A stretch of 64,000 nucleotides of DNA from Cryptomeria japonica (lineage: Eukaryota > Streptophyta > Pinopsida > Cupressales > Cupressaceae), in assembly GCF_030272615.1 (NCBI RefSeq), contig NC_081413.1:162562849-162626848 (forward strand), read 5' to 3'. Numbering within the stretch: the stretch's first letter is position 1; each line of letters starts with the position of its first letter. Below are positions 33,929 to 46,871 of this stretch, piece after piece. Under the pieces are notes generated by a model. It saw nothing but the letters and a program-made list of their open reading frames with translations. It was not told the DNA's origin and searched no databases. A program made the position numbers and the translations under genes.

Positions 33929-34539
33929 AATTAATCTTCCAATAATACCATTGTTTGGTGTCTATTATTTATAATTAAAACAATCTTAATCGCTACATCT
34001 TCATTCTCACAAAAGATTGTTGCTTTGGTAAGTCTGACTGCTAGACAAATAACAAATAATAATTGATCTAAGCAATTCTTATTTAATCTACCACATTTTA
34101 TTTCTGACTTATCCCAATAACCACCCAAAATTCTCATACTAATTAGTGTTTAGCATTGTACTTCAGAAAATTGTGAAATCGTATGGAGTAAGATATTTTT
34201 CTGAGTTTATTTCATGATGACGAATGTGATACAATTGGATTCATGAAAGATTTAATTTTGACAAGGAATGACATAAATTCAAACCTAACTCAAATACTAT
34301 CTCTAATAATTGTAAACCCCAAACATAATTCTGATTCCAATAATTCTAAAGACAATGTTTTTACGTCAAGCATTTAATAACAATTACATTAGAATGAAAG
34401 TGAGATTTTAATAAGAGATATCTCTAGGTGTACTTTACATATATTTCTCTAAGGATAGATATGTTAGTTTATTCTATTCCACTTCTTTCAGAGATACATG
34501 GCATGCATATGACTGAAAAAAAAACACACACCACAATTT
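33389..34539. other. AT-rich sequence with an AT microsatellite
   Basis: A TA/TATACA microsatellite lies at about 33821-33926. No gene, domain or promoter-like layout is recognised in the remainder. Confidence 0.6.
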
Positions 34540-34882
34540 GTCATAAACAAAAATTTAGTAACCATTTTTTATTTACAAATCCATCCTTGCTCATTAAACA
34601 CATATTAAGGTGCTTTTACACTCTTCTTTCCTCGAATAAGAACCATCAAAATTGTACCATTCATTTGATACAGATTCCCATACGCATTGATCGTATTGTT
34701 GAAAAGTTAAAAACACGGTCATACGGCCATCGAATTTCAGCCGAGCTTCGGAACCCTTTTCATAATCCGTCGAGCTGCGGGCACGCATCCTGCTCCACAG
34801 TTGTTGGAATCCGGAGCCAAATTTACTGAATTCTCATCAGTATAGAGGGGACACTTTTGTAAACGAGACTAACCATTCCGTT

Positions 34883-35764
34883 TCAAAGGACTACTGTTTT
34901 TGTGCAGTTAATGAAAGAACTGACAGAAAATTTACAATTGTTTAATAAGGTAAACATCCTGAAGCCCTTGGTTTGGGGAGCCTCAACGGCCCGCTTATTC
35001 TCCTTGACGGACTTTGATCTCTGGTGAAAAGACGCTGCCTTTTTCTTTAGAATTGGCCCCTCTTCGTAATAGCTCGAAACCGACCGCTTAAGAGCAGACT
35101 GATCCAAGCCACTGTCATTGCGTTTACATTGCCTGAGACGCATTTCTTCCAGCTCCATTCCACTAGGAGCTTTAATTACCCCAAAACTTAAAAACTGTAG
35201 CCATTTTGGAGACTTTTTACTGCGCGAACCAGATGAGAATGCGCTCCAATTTGCTATGCCTTTTGTTTTAATGGTCGCCGCGGTTGAATTTGAAGCCCTC
35301 AAACCCTTGTGCGAGGCTGAGTAATTGATGCTTCTCTGTGAAGCTTGAGAACTGTTGGAGCTAGAGCTGGTCCAGAAGCTTGAATTTGATTCCAGCGATT
35401 GAGATCTCCACGCTTGAAGATCTTCCTTTAAAAGGCCCTCGATTTGCTTGAAAGAATACGAATCGCTGCAAGGCAAATGCGCAGTGCATTCAGTGAGAGG
35501 AAGGAGGCGGCCTTTGTGGAACAGATCGTCAGCAGAAGAGGTACAATTCGCCATGGAAGCAGTGCTCCCAAAGGCCAAATCGAAGAGGAATTCGTGGTGA
35601 TCTGAAGAATCAGCGGTCGAAACCCTCTGCGGGCTCACCGTTCCGGCACTGTCGTAAAGAAGCATGTCACAGAACGAAAGTGTCTCCTCAGCATCCGATT
35701 CCGCCATTGAATCTGCATAAAGATCTTGGACACCGCACATTCTTTCTTCACACTGAAAAGCCAT
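34883..35764 (-). CDS. Gene B: MAKR/BKI1-like plant protein, 293 aa, paralogue of gene A
   Basis: The start is placed at the ATG at 35764, which aligns with that of gene A; an in-frame ATG at 35815 would add 17 basic residues that gene A does not share. All landmarks of A are present: HHEFLFDLAFG, DDLFHKGRLLPL, SPKWLQFLSFG, MRLRQCKR, LKRSVSSYYEE, RSKSVKENKR and NCKFSVSS. The only clear length difference is a five-residue insertion in the Ser-rich stretch (TSSSSNSSQASQ against TSSQASQ). Both genes are uninterrupted, and differences are spread with motifs conserved, which suggests both were kept under selection. The likely role is as for A. The 3' splice donor of A (GTAAGT) is GTTAGT here. Same TATA box. 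Confidence 0.65.
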   Translation of the reverse strand: MAFQCEERMCGVQDLYADSMAESDAEETLSFCDMLLYDSAGTVSPQRVSTADSSDHHEFLFDLAFGSTASMANCTSSADDLFHKGRLLPLTECTAHLPCSDSYSFKQIEGLLKEDLQAWRSQSLESNSSFWTSSSSNSSQASQRSINYSASHKGLRASNSTAATIKTKGIANWSAFSSGSRSKKSPKWLQFLSFGVIKAPSGMELEEMRLRQCKRNDSGLDQSALKRSVSSYYEEGPILKKKAASFHQRSKSVKENKRAVEAPQTKGFRMFTLLNNCKFSVSSFINCTKTVVL

Positions 35765-35882
35765 CTTTTTCTTTCTCTTTATGCGCCGATTTCTCAAATT
35801 ACTAAAGAGATGCAAAGCAATGGAGAACAGAAAAACTTGTTAAATGGATCTCTGGAATGAGAAGAAAAACAGTGATTGTATT

Positions 35883-35891
35883 CTATTTATA
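35883..35891 (-). promoter_or_regulatory. TATA box of gene B
   Basis: TATAAATAG followed by AATACAATCACTG on the minus strand, as in gene A. The next 400 bp upstream also match gene A closely, for example TGGAGCCACGATCTGAT. Confidence 0.65.
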
Positions 35892-36959
35892 ATTTTTGGA
35901 AGTTTCATAATTGTATATACGATTTGGTGAGAAGATTCAAACCGCTGCTAATACTCAGCGTCTCATTTAAAATATTTTTTAATTGTATGCGTCAATGGCG
36001 TGGAGCCACGATCTGATTTTCCAGAAGATTTGTATGCGTTTGAAATAGTAGTGGTCAGAAAGGTGCAAATTTTTCTGAGGCAGCTTCCAAGTGAAAGCCA
36101 AGGCATTAGAGGAAAAGATGTTCATTTTGGAAAATGGTAGGTATGTTGTACGTACTGAGTTTCTAGAGAAACAAGACGAAACCTGGGCTGCTATGGAACT
36201 GGTGACCAGTTTTGACTAAATCTATACACGTAAACGAGTTTTATTAGCACACTAAACTTCTTCTAGAATTACGTTTGTTTTTAATTAATTATATTGGGGT
36301 AAATTGGAAACCTTGTACTTTTTCTTCTCGTTTTTATAAAAATTGTATAAGCAGTATGATTTTTATTCAAAGGCGGCACATTATTTAAGCTCTATTTGAT
36401 TTTATAGGATTTAAATTATTTATTAGTTTATTTGTTGTCCATTTAAATTCAGATTGTATTTTTTATTAGAATTGATTTAGTTTAATTTTATAATTAATAA
36501 AAATGTATAATTTTAAAAATCTATAATTGAATTGGGAGAAGATTAATTTTTTAATTCTATATTATGAGTTGAGTTGAAGTGAAAAATATTTTAATTGTCA
36601 TCTTTAGAGTTGTATTTAGAGACATGTCATGGTGTATTTTTACAAATTTAGAAAATAAGAATGCACATTTAAGACCTTAGGCTTAAAAAAATATTCAAAG
36701 AGCAAAAGTGGGGCATCCATATTACATTTATTTTGTTTGCATCAACATATAGATATTTGTGCATGAATATATGTTATATTTGATTTTTATTCTAAGTCAT
36801 TAAATTTATTCATCTAGAGGTTTAACCAAAGGAGAATTGATTATTTCCTAGTAAACTCCGAGAACAATTTCCCTAAACATTATACCTATGATAGATTTTA
36901 TAGACTCAAAAAAATAAGATATAAGTGGTAGAAAATAGTGAAGTTTAAATCCACACACC

Positions 36960-37890
36960 TTAGTTCAATTTTATTCACCACGGTCATATTTGGAATTGCA
37001 TAGAGCAATTTTTTGCTTGTGACAATGAATGGAAGTGACCTAAAGTGATAGGTAGTCAACTTAAAATTTAAAACTAATTAATAAATTTAAAATTATATAT
37101 CTCATTTGATGTACACGAGACAATTAATCTATTGAAAGACATGGATAGTGGTCATAGTTTAAATCACTAACTTTGAAACTAGGTAAGGTGGTCCATGTGG
37201 ACAAATGTTATAAGGGCTTAGTAATAATGGCCTTACAAATGGAGTCTCCACTAATGTCAATTATCTTATACAACTATATATAACCAATATTATTATACTT
37301 AAAATTAATAGAACCATAAAATTAAGAAAATGATCAAATTAAAAAATATATATCGGTTCTAATGTTTTGCAAAATTATTTTACATATTTGTACTCTAGTA
37401 CTCATCTTATTTAGCTAAAGCTCATAGTCCTTAGTTTTAAGTCAATACAAAAGAACACCCATTTAGACTAGGATGCAACAATAACTCAAATACTATTGTT
37501 GTACATCATCATAAAAGGATTTCCTTTAAATGGTTCCATGACCCAAGAAAATTTTTCCTCTAAGATATCATATAATCACCTTACATAGGAATACTTCTTT
37601 GGTGGCCCCACATTAGTAATTCAAATAGCTATATAGCCCATAAGAGTGATATTTTCTTCCTATGTAGGCAATCTGAAAGGTTTCTTATCAATAAAAAATA
37701 CGTATGGATGGATTTTGCAAAGTATTGAAGCTAGTTATATTCCTATAGACAAAACAAAATCCACTCCCTTGGGCATTGTAGCTCCCCATAAATTGATCTC
37801 TATTTTTTATTCAAAATTCAAGAGTTCAAAGGCCTTTTTAACCAATGTGGCATTTTGTGGTTCCACAACATATGCAAATCATCAAAATAT
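36960..37890 (+). repeat. Segmental duplication block R1, copy 3
   Basis: Matches 24825-25745 and 14518-15620 in the same orientation. Non-coding. Confidence 0.85.
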
Positions 37891-37964
37891 CTAGTTATAT
37901 TAACAATATTATAAAAATTATTAACTTCAATCTTCCATAGAGTCCCAATATGAGTCAATCATTG

Positions 37965-38120
37965 TCTTTTTTTTTAAGTACAATTTATTTGTCAATCTCT
38001 TTATTGAATGGCTCTCCATGCTTCCAACATCATCCAATATTCATTAGACATATCGAAAATTTCTCCTTCATCCATTGATATCTCTCCTTTGAGAGGTATT
38101 TAATTTTTATTTCTTAGAAC
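37965..38120 (-). repeat. Second copy of the copia-gag-bearing DNA
   Basis: AAGTACAATTTATTTGTCAA, CTCTTTATTGAATGG and GATATCTCTCCTTTGAGAG follow 26850-27050 in order. Only the first part of the gag frame is covered and it is more decayed. Confidence 0.65.
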
Positions 38121-39104
38121 TTGTAAGAAGATTGCAATTTACAATATGGTATTGATGAATATCATTATATTTCCTTCTTTTGATGTTAAATAGTCAATTT
38201 ATAGCTTAGAGATCAATCATTAAGAGAGGGGTTATTAACATCAATAAATGGCAAGTTGACAATAGTCTTTGAATCAAATTGATATTTGACATTATACAAC
38301 AAGCCATTAGCCCCATGTTTGGTGGAATGCATGAAGTTGATAACTAATAAGAACTTCTCATCAAGCAGTACTTTGGGTTCATTCCACAACTTCAAAGGTA
38401 TTACAATAACATAAGTAGATAATCCACACTTTGCTGATAAGGAGATTGACACCAATAGATTAATGTGACTCAGCTTTTTTGAAAGTCAAATGGGTCAAGA
38501 TTAAATATCCATAGTCTCTTTAAGTTCAATAGGGAGGTGGAATTCGATACAAACCCTTAGGTGCGGACATGTGAAATAATATGTATTCAATTAATGGCAT
38601 GTAAATTTTTCTAGAGGTTGGATAATTTTTTCTAGGAAAGTTTTAAAATGGATAGGAAGACCTAGAAGCTCAATTTAGACAAGAATGGTAAGCAAGCCTT
38701 TCACAAAGACCTTAAAATTGCAAGTCTAATGAGATAACACTAAAAGAGTGTTCCACATGAACTAAAAGCTATATTAGATTAGGAGCATGTTAACTTTTTC
38801 ATTATTTTTTAAAAGAGAAGAAAGTCTATGTAATATTGCACACCCTTGAAATTTTGTTGTTCAAAAATAAAATAAAATGTTTAACCCATGTATTAAGAGA
38901 TATTTATGAGGAGATACAACTAACATAACATGTAATTAAGATGAAATTTTCATATCATTGATAGAAATGGTTTACAACATCAACATAGTTTCACTATCAT
39001 TACTTTGTTGTATAAGTTGAATACAAACTCCCTTATTCTTTTCAGTGGCGTGATTTTAATTATTCACAACCAAAAATACGAAAAGAGTTATAACAACATG
39101 AAAT
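38121..39104. other. AT-rich sequence, no gene seen
   Basis: A minus-strand frame at 38213-38455 (KLWNEPKVLLDEKFLLVINF) has a faint look of retroelement pol, but too little is present to assign it. Otherwise nothing is recognised. Confidence 0.3.
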
Positions 39105-40110
39105 TAATCCATCCAAAACTTACGACTAATGACAAAATTAATACGAGAAGCCCTAGAATAGCATGCTAAGGTAGTCTAAAAAGAAAAATAAAAGAAACAA
39201 ATAGTAAATCTTTATGCCATACCAAAGCCAAATCCTTAAGTTCTTATAGAAGCTAGATCTCTCTAATTAAAAAGTAAAAATGAAAACAAATTGATGGTTT
39301 TCAAATATATTTGAATGTTTTTGGTAGTGTCTTTCTTTTCGAAATGGAAAATTGTATGAAATTTATGTAAAATTTTTCAAGAATCAATAGAAAATGAGTA
39401 TGAATGTGAGATTGATGGGTATGAATATCCTTATGATTTCTCGGCTGAAAGATTTCTGAATTAAACCTATACTTACTCATCTTATTGTAATACATGTATT
39501 GTTTAAAATAGCTTTTAATTTAGATGAATGCTTATCCATCTTATTAGAACCAGTTATATAAATGCAGAGATGTCACATCTATATAATAAAAAAAAACCAA
39601 ATTTATTCTATACAAATAACAACGTAATATACAATTCCTATTTGACTGGTAACCTGCATAATAAATACGACAAAGGGCATATAGAAGGAGGAGAAACGCA
39701 GTCAAAATAAATTAAATGAGTACCCTCTGCTAATCTCGACATTGGGCAGATAATGAAGTCAAAACATCCAAGGCAGCCTCTGCATCGCTGCTCTCGGATC
39801 CTTCATTTGCGAGTGGGAGGATTCTTTTGTGGGGTCCGATTACTATAAAATCATGTCACGAGCAAAGATGCTCGAAGTAGACGAGGCATTCCATATATAA
39901 AAGTAATTGCCACATTTAATATAGTTTGGAAACTAACAACTCTCGATTTGTATACTATAAAAGGATTAGCAGTAAGACCAACATTGTAGAATGTAAAAAT
40001 CTAATCCTGTGTCTCTTCTGGATCTGATGGTCCACCATTCCCCAATACGTATGTGTCAGAGAAGCGTGTTTAAACAAATTAGTTAATGAGAGAATAGGAT
40101 AGTCGTCTTG
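39105..40110 (+). repeat. Segmental duplication block R3, copy 3
   Basis: Matches the complement of 21153-22080 along nearly its whole length and 27585-28660 from 39285 on. Near 40060-40075 it shows the unoccupied form of the site that holds the solo LTR at 19959-21152. Confidence 0.85.
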
Positions 40111-40118
40111 ATATTATG

Positions 40119-41370
40119 CATTGAACCATGGGAACGTGTCTCTTCTAAAATTTTGTGGGAATGTCTTCCAGATGTGGGAACATGGATATGATGACCCTCC
40201 ACCACCACTGGGATGTCAAGGATATCCAAATATCTTTAGGACATCTTGGGGACACCGGGGAGTCCCCTAGCTATTCCATAGATGCTTAGGAGCCTCCCAT
40301 AGCCCCCACTCACAAACTTGATTCCTAAGCCAAAAATGGTTGATTTTTTTGAAAATAGAATCTTTGTCTTCAAGGCAGTCTCATTCTATTCAACATAATA
40401 CATACATAAAATATAAGCATAAGTCATATTTCAATATGGTTTTCCTTTTTTTATACTTTCAGTTATATTTCATGTATATATTCGTAGGATGTTTGAGAGT
40501 GGTTTCAAATCTCTAGGAGTTACAATACAGATTTTTAAGTTATAGAAGATTTATAAATTTTTTAGACTTAGTCAACTTCTAGTAATCATCAAGCTCCTAT
40601 TAGCATTCTCTCAATTTGTCTATCTCACTCTCTTTATCTCCCCTCAAATTTACACCTATCTCTCTCTCAGCCCCTAATCTCTGAAAGGGGTGCTAATCTT
40701 AACCTCATTTTAGTGTTTCCCCCAAACCCCAATGAAACTATAAATCTAAGCAAGTAATAGGCCAATGATGAATCACCATCATAAAAATCTACATAATACA
40801 TATAATATCCCTTGGTTACAAATCTTTGCATGTTCATAGTCAAAGCCACAATCAAGACCCCTACAAGGGGCACCACCCCTTGACTTCAAATCCCCACCAA
40901 CCATTCTTATTGTTTATGCAATCCTTTCCATGTTATTTATGTTTTAAACTTTTTTTTAATTATTAGTTTAAAACTTTAAACTTTACATAGTATGCCAATG
41001 TTTCATTTGCAATTCTTAATACCTATTCTTGGTTTGCACTTTTCTCCCAAAGTTCCAAAACTTTGCCTACCATAGTTAGTGAGAAAATTTTAAATTTTCA
41101 ATGCAATCATCTTTTTGCTTTTGATGTTTATTGTTGTAAATTTTACATAGTGTGGCAAAGTTTTATTTACAACTTTCCTATACTTATTCCTTACACATCT
41201 TTTTATAACTAATTTTTCATGTACTATATGTATTTGTGCCACCTCGTCACTGCCCCCTCCCCCGGTTGCCATCCCCACACTATCTCCAAATTTAGGTCCT
41301 TAGTCTCCCATCCTTGAAACCCATCCCCCCATCCTTGTGCCCCCTCATCAGGAAACTCTATGGAACACTA
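40119..41370. mobile_element. Non-autonomous hAT element, copy 2 (1252 bp)
   Basis: An 8-bp target-site duplication, ATATTATG, lies at 40111-40118 and 41371-41378. The termini are CATTGAACC and, inverted, TAGTGTTCC. It is the complement of the 19096-19776 copy, shares the same target string, and is longer inside. The equivalent sites at 29255-29265 and about 44206-44216 are empty. No transposase frame is present. Confidence 0.85.
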
Positions 41371-42450
41371 ATATTATGTTAAAGTTTCAACTTCTTTCGA
41401 ATAATTAAAATTATGATATTTCAACTACTTTTGAACAAGTCATAAAAATGAAATTCTTAAAAAATAAATTCAATAAACACATCACAATGCACCAAAATAT
41501 TAAAAATTTAATATGAATTTACAAAATATGTTCTTATGAAGACTCTAAGTCACATTAATTCTAATTAACCAGCCAATCCTAGTCTAATCACTCATAATCA
41601 AACTAGTTTACATTCACAACTCACTTAATTCTTAGAAAGATAGCCACTTTGTAATAGCTGAGTATGATATTATAATTATTATACTTAGCACAAGAAATTG
41701 TTCATTGAGATATTTTGGGTTTTTTTTCGTAGTTTCATACTATAAACTTCATCAAATATACACTTATGTTAGGAAGTGCAATTTCTTATATGCATTACCT
41801 CAATTATGCGTGCATTGTTTGAAACTTCACAATTCTTATATAAATTTTTGCGAGTGTTTAAATCCAAAGTTATACCATCATGATTAGGAAAAAATCAGTT
41901 CAATACCCAACAAATTTCACCAAGAAACTTTCCAAAAGAAACATTTGAACTAGGTGTTTGGAGTTTGTATGCTATGTTTGTATATATATATTTTAGAAGG
42001 CATATACGCATATGTATTATGTAGGCAAACATTTCAAGAAAAAGAGTTTAATTTTCCGCTTATATTACCATTTAAATTATTTTTTCATATGATAGATTAT
42101 GATATTTATTATACACTTTGAGTTAAATATGTGCAAGAGAGCTTGGTGTGTAGGTGAATGCTACCTCTTAGAATGACAATATGTGTAGATATGAATAAGA
42201 TATGGTCAAATATATTGGAATAAGTTTAAATAGACTTTGCTATGAGTTGATGGATGGGGAAAACAAATCCAACATCAAACAAGATTGCACCATTTATCAC
42301 TATGTATTGACATTAAGACATTCCATCAAAATGAACCCAAAAATTAAGTACAAGTATGCAAAGTTCACCGTTGTAGTAGTAAATTTTAATTGGTTTAGAT
42401 GTTATCTAATAGATAATATAATGTTAATCAAATAAGGTATTTCCAAAGAA
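41371..42450 (+). repeat. Segmental duplication block R4, copy 2
   Basis: Matches 44200-45445 to its end (GTGTTTGGAGTTTG, TTGGTGTGTAGGTGAATGCT, AATAAGGTATT-C) and 29260-29760 in its first part. Non-coding. Confidence 0.85.
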
Positions 42451-42492
42451 AAATAAGCCTTTCTCAAGCTTAATATAGGTTAATAAAATCAA

Positions 42493-42496
<4 letters not shown>

Positions 42497-42549
<53 letters not shown>
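42497..42549. repeat. AC microsatellite
   Basis: About 26 perfect AC units. Confidence 0.98.
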
Positions 42550-42551
<2 letters not shown>

Positions 42552-42779
42552 TGAATAAACTTAGATTATTGTAATTGAGGGTTAGTGCAGGATCATGGGG
42601 TGTCAAAAAGTGGCGATGTGAAAAAAATAGCCCTTTCCACTCACTGAAAAACGTGAAAATTCGTGTTGAGTTTTTGCTTGGCCTGGGTGTCAGTATACCT
42701 TGGCATGGTAAACGCCTAAGCAAATTGGATATCTGATAAAATTGAATATTCGATTTTTATAGGTAATTTTAAATAAAAA

Positions 42780-42935
42780 AATAAATTATATATTATATAA
42801 TATAATATTATATATTATATAATATAATATTATATATTATATAATATAATATTATATATTATATAATACTATTATATAATATATTATTATATTATATTAT
42901 ATAATATTATATAATATAATATAATAATATAAGGC
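42780..42935. repeat. AT-only tandem repeat with palindromic units
   Basis: About four units of 22 bp (ATTATATATTATATAATATA plus two bases) followed by looser AT repeats. Each unit can fold on itself. Confidence 0.85.
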
Positions 42936-43680
42936 TTGTATTATTTCAACACTAATAAATAATTATTATTTATTTTCTAATTGAATTCTAACAAAAGTCC
43001 TGATTGATAGATTGATTGAAAAACACTCATAACTTTCAAACAGTATAACATTTTTTGAATTCAAAACATGTGTCACATCCTTTGTTTCGTCTACTATAGG
43101 GAAAACTTAAAAAAATTTGAATTTTATAAGGTTTTGACCAAGGTAAGGTGGTCAGACGTAGGAGTTTCAGAATTTCTGAAAAACTGTAGTAAAAAATTCA
43201 AAAATAATTATTTACTTTATAAAAAATTATGAAAAATATGTGTCACATCTGAACATGAGTCTAATACTTGTATTATAAATCTTATTAAAAAATATTATGT
43301 TACGATAGAAAGCTAGAACTTGTGAGTTGGTTGTCCAAGAGAATATATTAGAATGGAAAGAAACTCATTTCATCTACCAAAACCAATATGTTTTATAAAG
43401 AAAGGCATTTGCGTTTGCATCCTCTAATGGTAGAGTAAAATACATTCGTTAAGAAAGGACAATCTGAGAACAATTTAAAATTACTATGCTTGAAATATGA
43501 TTAGTGAGCTCATCTAAAGGATGATATGCATCTGGCTCTTTTTACCATCAAATTCATGAAGGGAAGCCTTAGGATCATGCTATTAGGATTTACCGTGAAG
43601 CTAATCCAAAAAATTTCATGGTTGCGTGAGGCAATATTGTAGTGCTTGTTTTACTACCAGTTGATCCTTGCATGAGTAAG
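42936..43680. other. AT-rich sequence, no gene seen
   Basis: No domain, promoter or repeat family is recognised. It separates the two direct R4 copies. Confidence 0.4.
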
Positions 43681-43689
43681 AGGTACTTT

Positions 43690-43910
43690 TTTTGAGCTTA
43701 TAAAACGACAAAGGACATAAGAACGAGGAGAAACACAATCAAAATCAATTAAAAATCAGATAAAGAGTCATGATTTTTTCAGGACTCTGCTAAGTCAAAA
43801 CTTATCTGACGGTCCACCATTCCCCAAGATGTAAGTGTCTGAGAAGAGTGTTTAAATAAATTAGTTAATGAGAGAATAGGAGAGACGTTTCTCATTGTAA
43901 TTTTTTTTTG
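43690..43910 (+). repeat. Segmental duplication block R3, shortened copy 4
   Basis: ACGACAAAGGACATAAGAAC, GGAGAAACACAATCAAAATC, GGACTCTGCTAAGTC and CCACCATTCCCCAAGATGTA occur in the same order as in 39660-40060, with the middle deleted. Confidence 0.75.
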
Positions 43911-44089
43911 TATTTCTTGTAATTAAGTTAATTGGTGCGCAGATCTTTTTTTGTATTGAGAATATTTAAATTTAATATCATTTAGATGTCTACAACATGC
44001 ACGTGGATCTATTGTACTTCATTTTTAAATTTTTTTATCATTTAATAGAAAAAGATTGTTAGGTGTCGGAGTTACAATTGTTTTAGTAT

Positions 44090-45445
44090 ATATGGATTTG
44101 AAATGTGGAAATATAGACAAGACACGTAAATTATTTGATAGAATGTCTATTAATGTTATGTAATTGAGGGTTGGGAAAGAGAGGACTAAATAACATTTGT
44201 GAATAAACTATGTTAAAGTTTTAACTACTTGAAAACAAGTTATGAAACTGAAATTCCTGGGAAATGATTCAATAGACACTTCATAATGCACCAAAATATT
44301 AAGAATTTTAAAATGGATCTCAAAATATGTTTTTATTAGATAGGGGATGCCAACTAAGTGGCCCTGTTAAGAAATAATAACTAAGGTGTCATGAAGACTC
44401 CAAGTCACACTAATTCTAATTAACTAACCAATCCTAGTTTAATGACTTGTAATCAAAGTGGCCCTGTTAAGAAATACTAGCTAAGGTGTCATGAAGACTC
44501 CAAGTCACACTAATTCTAATTAACTAACCAATCCTAGTTTAATGACTTGTAATCAAAGTAGTTGAGACTAGCAACTCTCTACATTTTAAGAAAAATAACC
44601 ACTCCATAATAGATGAGCATGATATTATAATTATTATATATAACATAGGAAATTGTTCATTGAGATATTTTGAGGTTTTTTTTTCATAATTTCACATTAT
44701 AAATTTCATCAAGTTTACACTTCTACTAGGGAGTCTAATTTCTTATACATATTCCCTCTATTATGCACAATATTGTTTGCAACTTCATGAATCTTTGAAT
44801 TAGTTTTTAGGTGTTTAAATCCAAAGTTATACCATCATGATGAGTAAAAATCAATAACACCCAACATACCTCACCAAGAAGCATTCCAAAAGAAAGATTT
44901 GACCTAAGTGTTTGGAGTTTGAGTGATATCATTGTATACATATTTTTGAAAGGCATATATGTATATGCATTATTTAGGTATATAACTTTTCGAGTAGAAG
45001 AGTTTAATTTGCCCCTTATATTAGTATGCAAATGATATTTTTATATTGATACTTATTATACATTTTGAGTTAAATATGTGCAAGAGGACTTGGTGTGTAG
45101 GTGAATGCTACCTCTTAGCATGACAATTTGTGTATATATGAATAAGATATAGTCAAATATATTAGAATAAGTCTAAATAAACTATAATGAGATGATGGGT
45201 GGGGGAAATGAACCTAACTTAACACAAGATTGTAGCATTTATCACTATTCAATCACATTAAGTCATTCCATCAAAATGGATCCAAAACTAAAGGGTAATT
45301 GGCATAGGTATGCAAAGTTTACCATAGTATTAGTAAATTGTAATTAATTTAAATGTTATATCATAAATCATATTGTGTTAATCGAATAAGGTATTCGTAA
45401 AGAAAAAATAACCTTTCTTAATCTTAATATAGGTTCATCAATTGA
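44090..45445 (+). repeat. Segmental duplication block R4, copy 3
   Basis: Matches 41371-42450 and 28980-29760. The hAT insertion is absent here (AACTATGTTAAAGTTT at about 44206). Non-coding. Confidence 0.85.
44357..44557. repeat. Tandem duplication of exactly 100 bp
   Basis: AGTGGCCCTGTTAAGAAATA starts at 44357 and 44457. The two units differ at only a couple of positions (AATAACTAAGG against ACTAGCTAAGG), so the event is recent. The copies at 29.4 and 41.5 kb have one unit. Confidence 0.95.
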
Positions 45446-46689
45446 AATGCATATATGTCAAAAGAAACAAACTTGGATTATAGAAATAATAAAAAAAAAA
45501 AATGAAATCAACTAATCTCCAAATTTCTGCATAAAGTACCATGGTTTTTTGTGAAATCTCTTAGTTGTCGTATAAGAATATTTAGTTGTTGCATAAGAAG
45601 AAGTCTAGTCATTGCATAACCTCTTATTTTGCATAGAGAGGTCTTGATTACCATAAAAGGTGAAGTAGGGTTAGTTTTTTGTTACCATTTTGATAGGTAC
45701 AAAGGAAATTTTATAGGGAATGATTTAGTCTTAAGTGCTTCTATCCAAGGGGTTTTAATCTAACCCTTATAGATATAACCCTCTAGGCTTAAATTATTAT
45801 TTTTTCTAAAGAATACATGATTTTAGACAAAAGAATAGGACGTCTCGTAAGTGGGGGTGCACTATTATGGGATCTTTAAGACATTAATACTTTTGTCATT
45901 CTATCTCTATAACCATGTATCCAATAAACACGTTAAATTTTGTTTCTATTATGCCATACCTTTCTAAGACAAAAAACAAATAAATATGCACATGCACAGA
46001 CACATAATGTTAAACTCATTTCAAGTTTCTATGAAATTAGTGAAGGGTCCCACATTGTTAGTTTTCTATAATAATTATTAAACCTTGTACCATTGTTGGT
46101 TCCTCTCTCTTATATTGTGACTAAAGATTAGATATGTGATGAGATTTGACAGTTTGCAAAGTCTTAAAATTATCATCTCATGACTATATAAGATAAAGGG
46201 TCTAACAATGATGCGGGATTTTACAATTATCATATAAAGATACTTTCTAAAAATATATAATAGAGAGTTCAATTTCATAAAATATTTTCTTTTAATATTA
46301 TAATATGATATAATCTGTATTCATAATGTATTGATTTAATTTTATTATATATTATAACTTAATTAAAGTTATAATAAAATCTTAAGCTTTGTAATTGTTC
46401 TTTAAAAGATCCTTATATTTATAATTAGAATAATTTGTGTTGGTTGAGAAGCCCACTCCACTTAATACAATTGTCAAACACATTTAAATGATTATATTTC
46501 AAGTCAAAACTTATTTTCTCTTTGTAAAATGTTTATAATATAAATGATTTCATCATTCATATTTTCCTCTTCTAAGATGTAATAGTTACCTCAAGCCAGA
46601 GTATATCTCAACATATTATATATATACTAATTATAAACTAATTAAAACAAATTTATCCTCCCATAATCAAAATTCCGTTATTTTGATAA
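45446..46689. other. AT-rich sequence, no gene seen
   Basis: Nothing is recognised apart from low-complexity AT text. Confidence 0.4.
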
Positions 46690-46821
46690 TAAATTAGTAA
46701 TTAGAGATAAGCTGTTGCATGGAACAAGCGTCTCTGAAATGGGAAAGTTTGGAATTGTAGAAGTCATCATACTTGCTTCATTTTACAATTTCGTTTGTAT
46801 CTGCGACATGTAACGTGGTTA

Positions 46822-46833
46822 TTTATATAAAAA
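46822..46833 (+). promoter_or_regulatory. TATA box of paralogue D
   Basis: TTTATATAAAAATCTTGTTG, identical in core to the boxes before C and E, about 40-50 bp upstream of the first ATG at 46872. Confidence 0.55.
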
Positions 46834-46871
46834 TCTTGTTGCCGTTTTTTTCAGTCGTTTTGGTGTTAAAA

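Larger units (their letters stand above)
34540..37890 (-). repeat. Duplicated gene segment carrying gene B
   Basis: Counterpart of 22420-25745 in the same orientation, covering the 3' flank, gene B, its promoter and block R1. Confidence 0.9.

Noticed and set aside
42780-42935. Replication origin or hairpin regulatory element
   Set aside because: An AT-only tandem repeat folds by composition alone; nothing ties it to a function.
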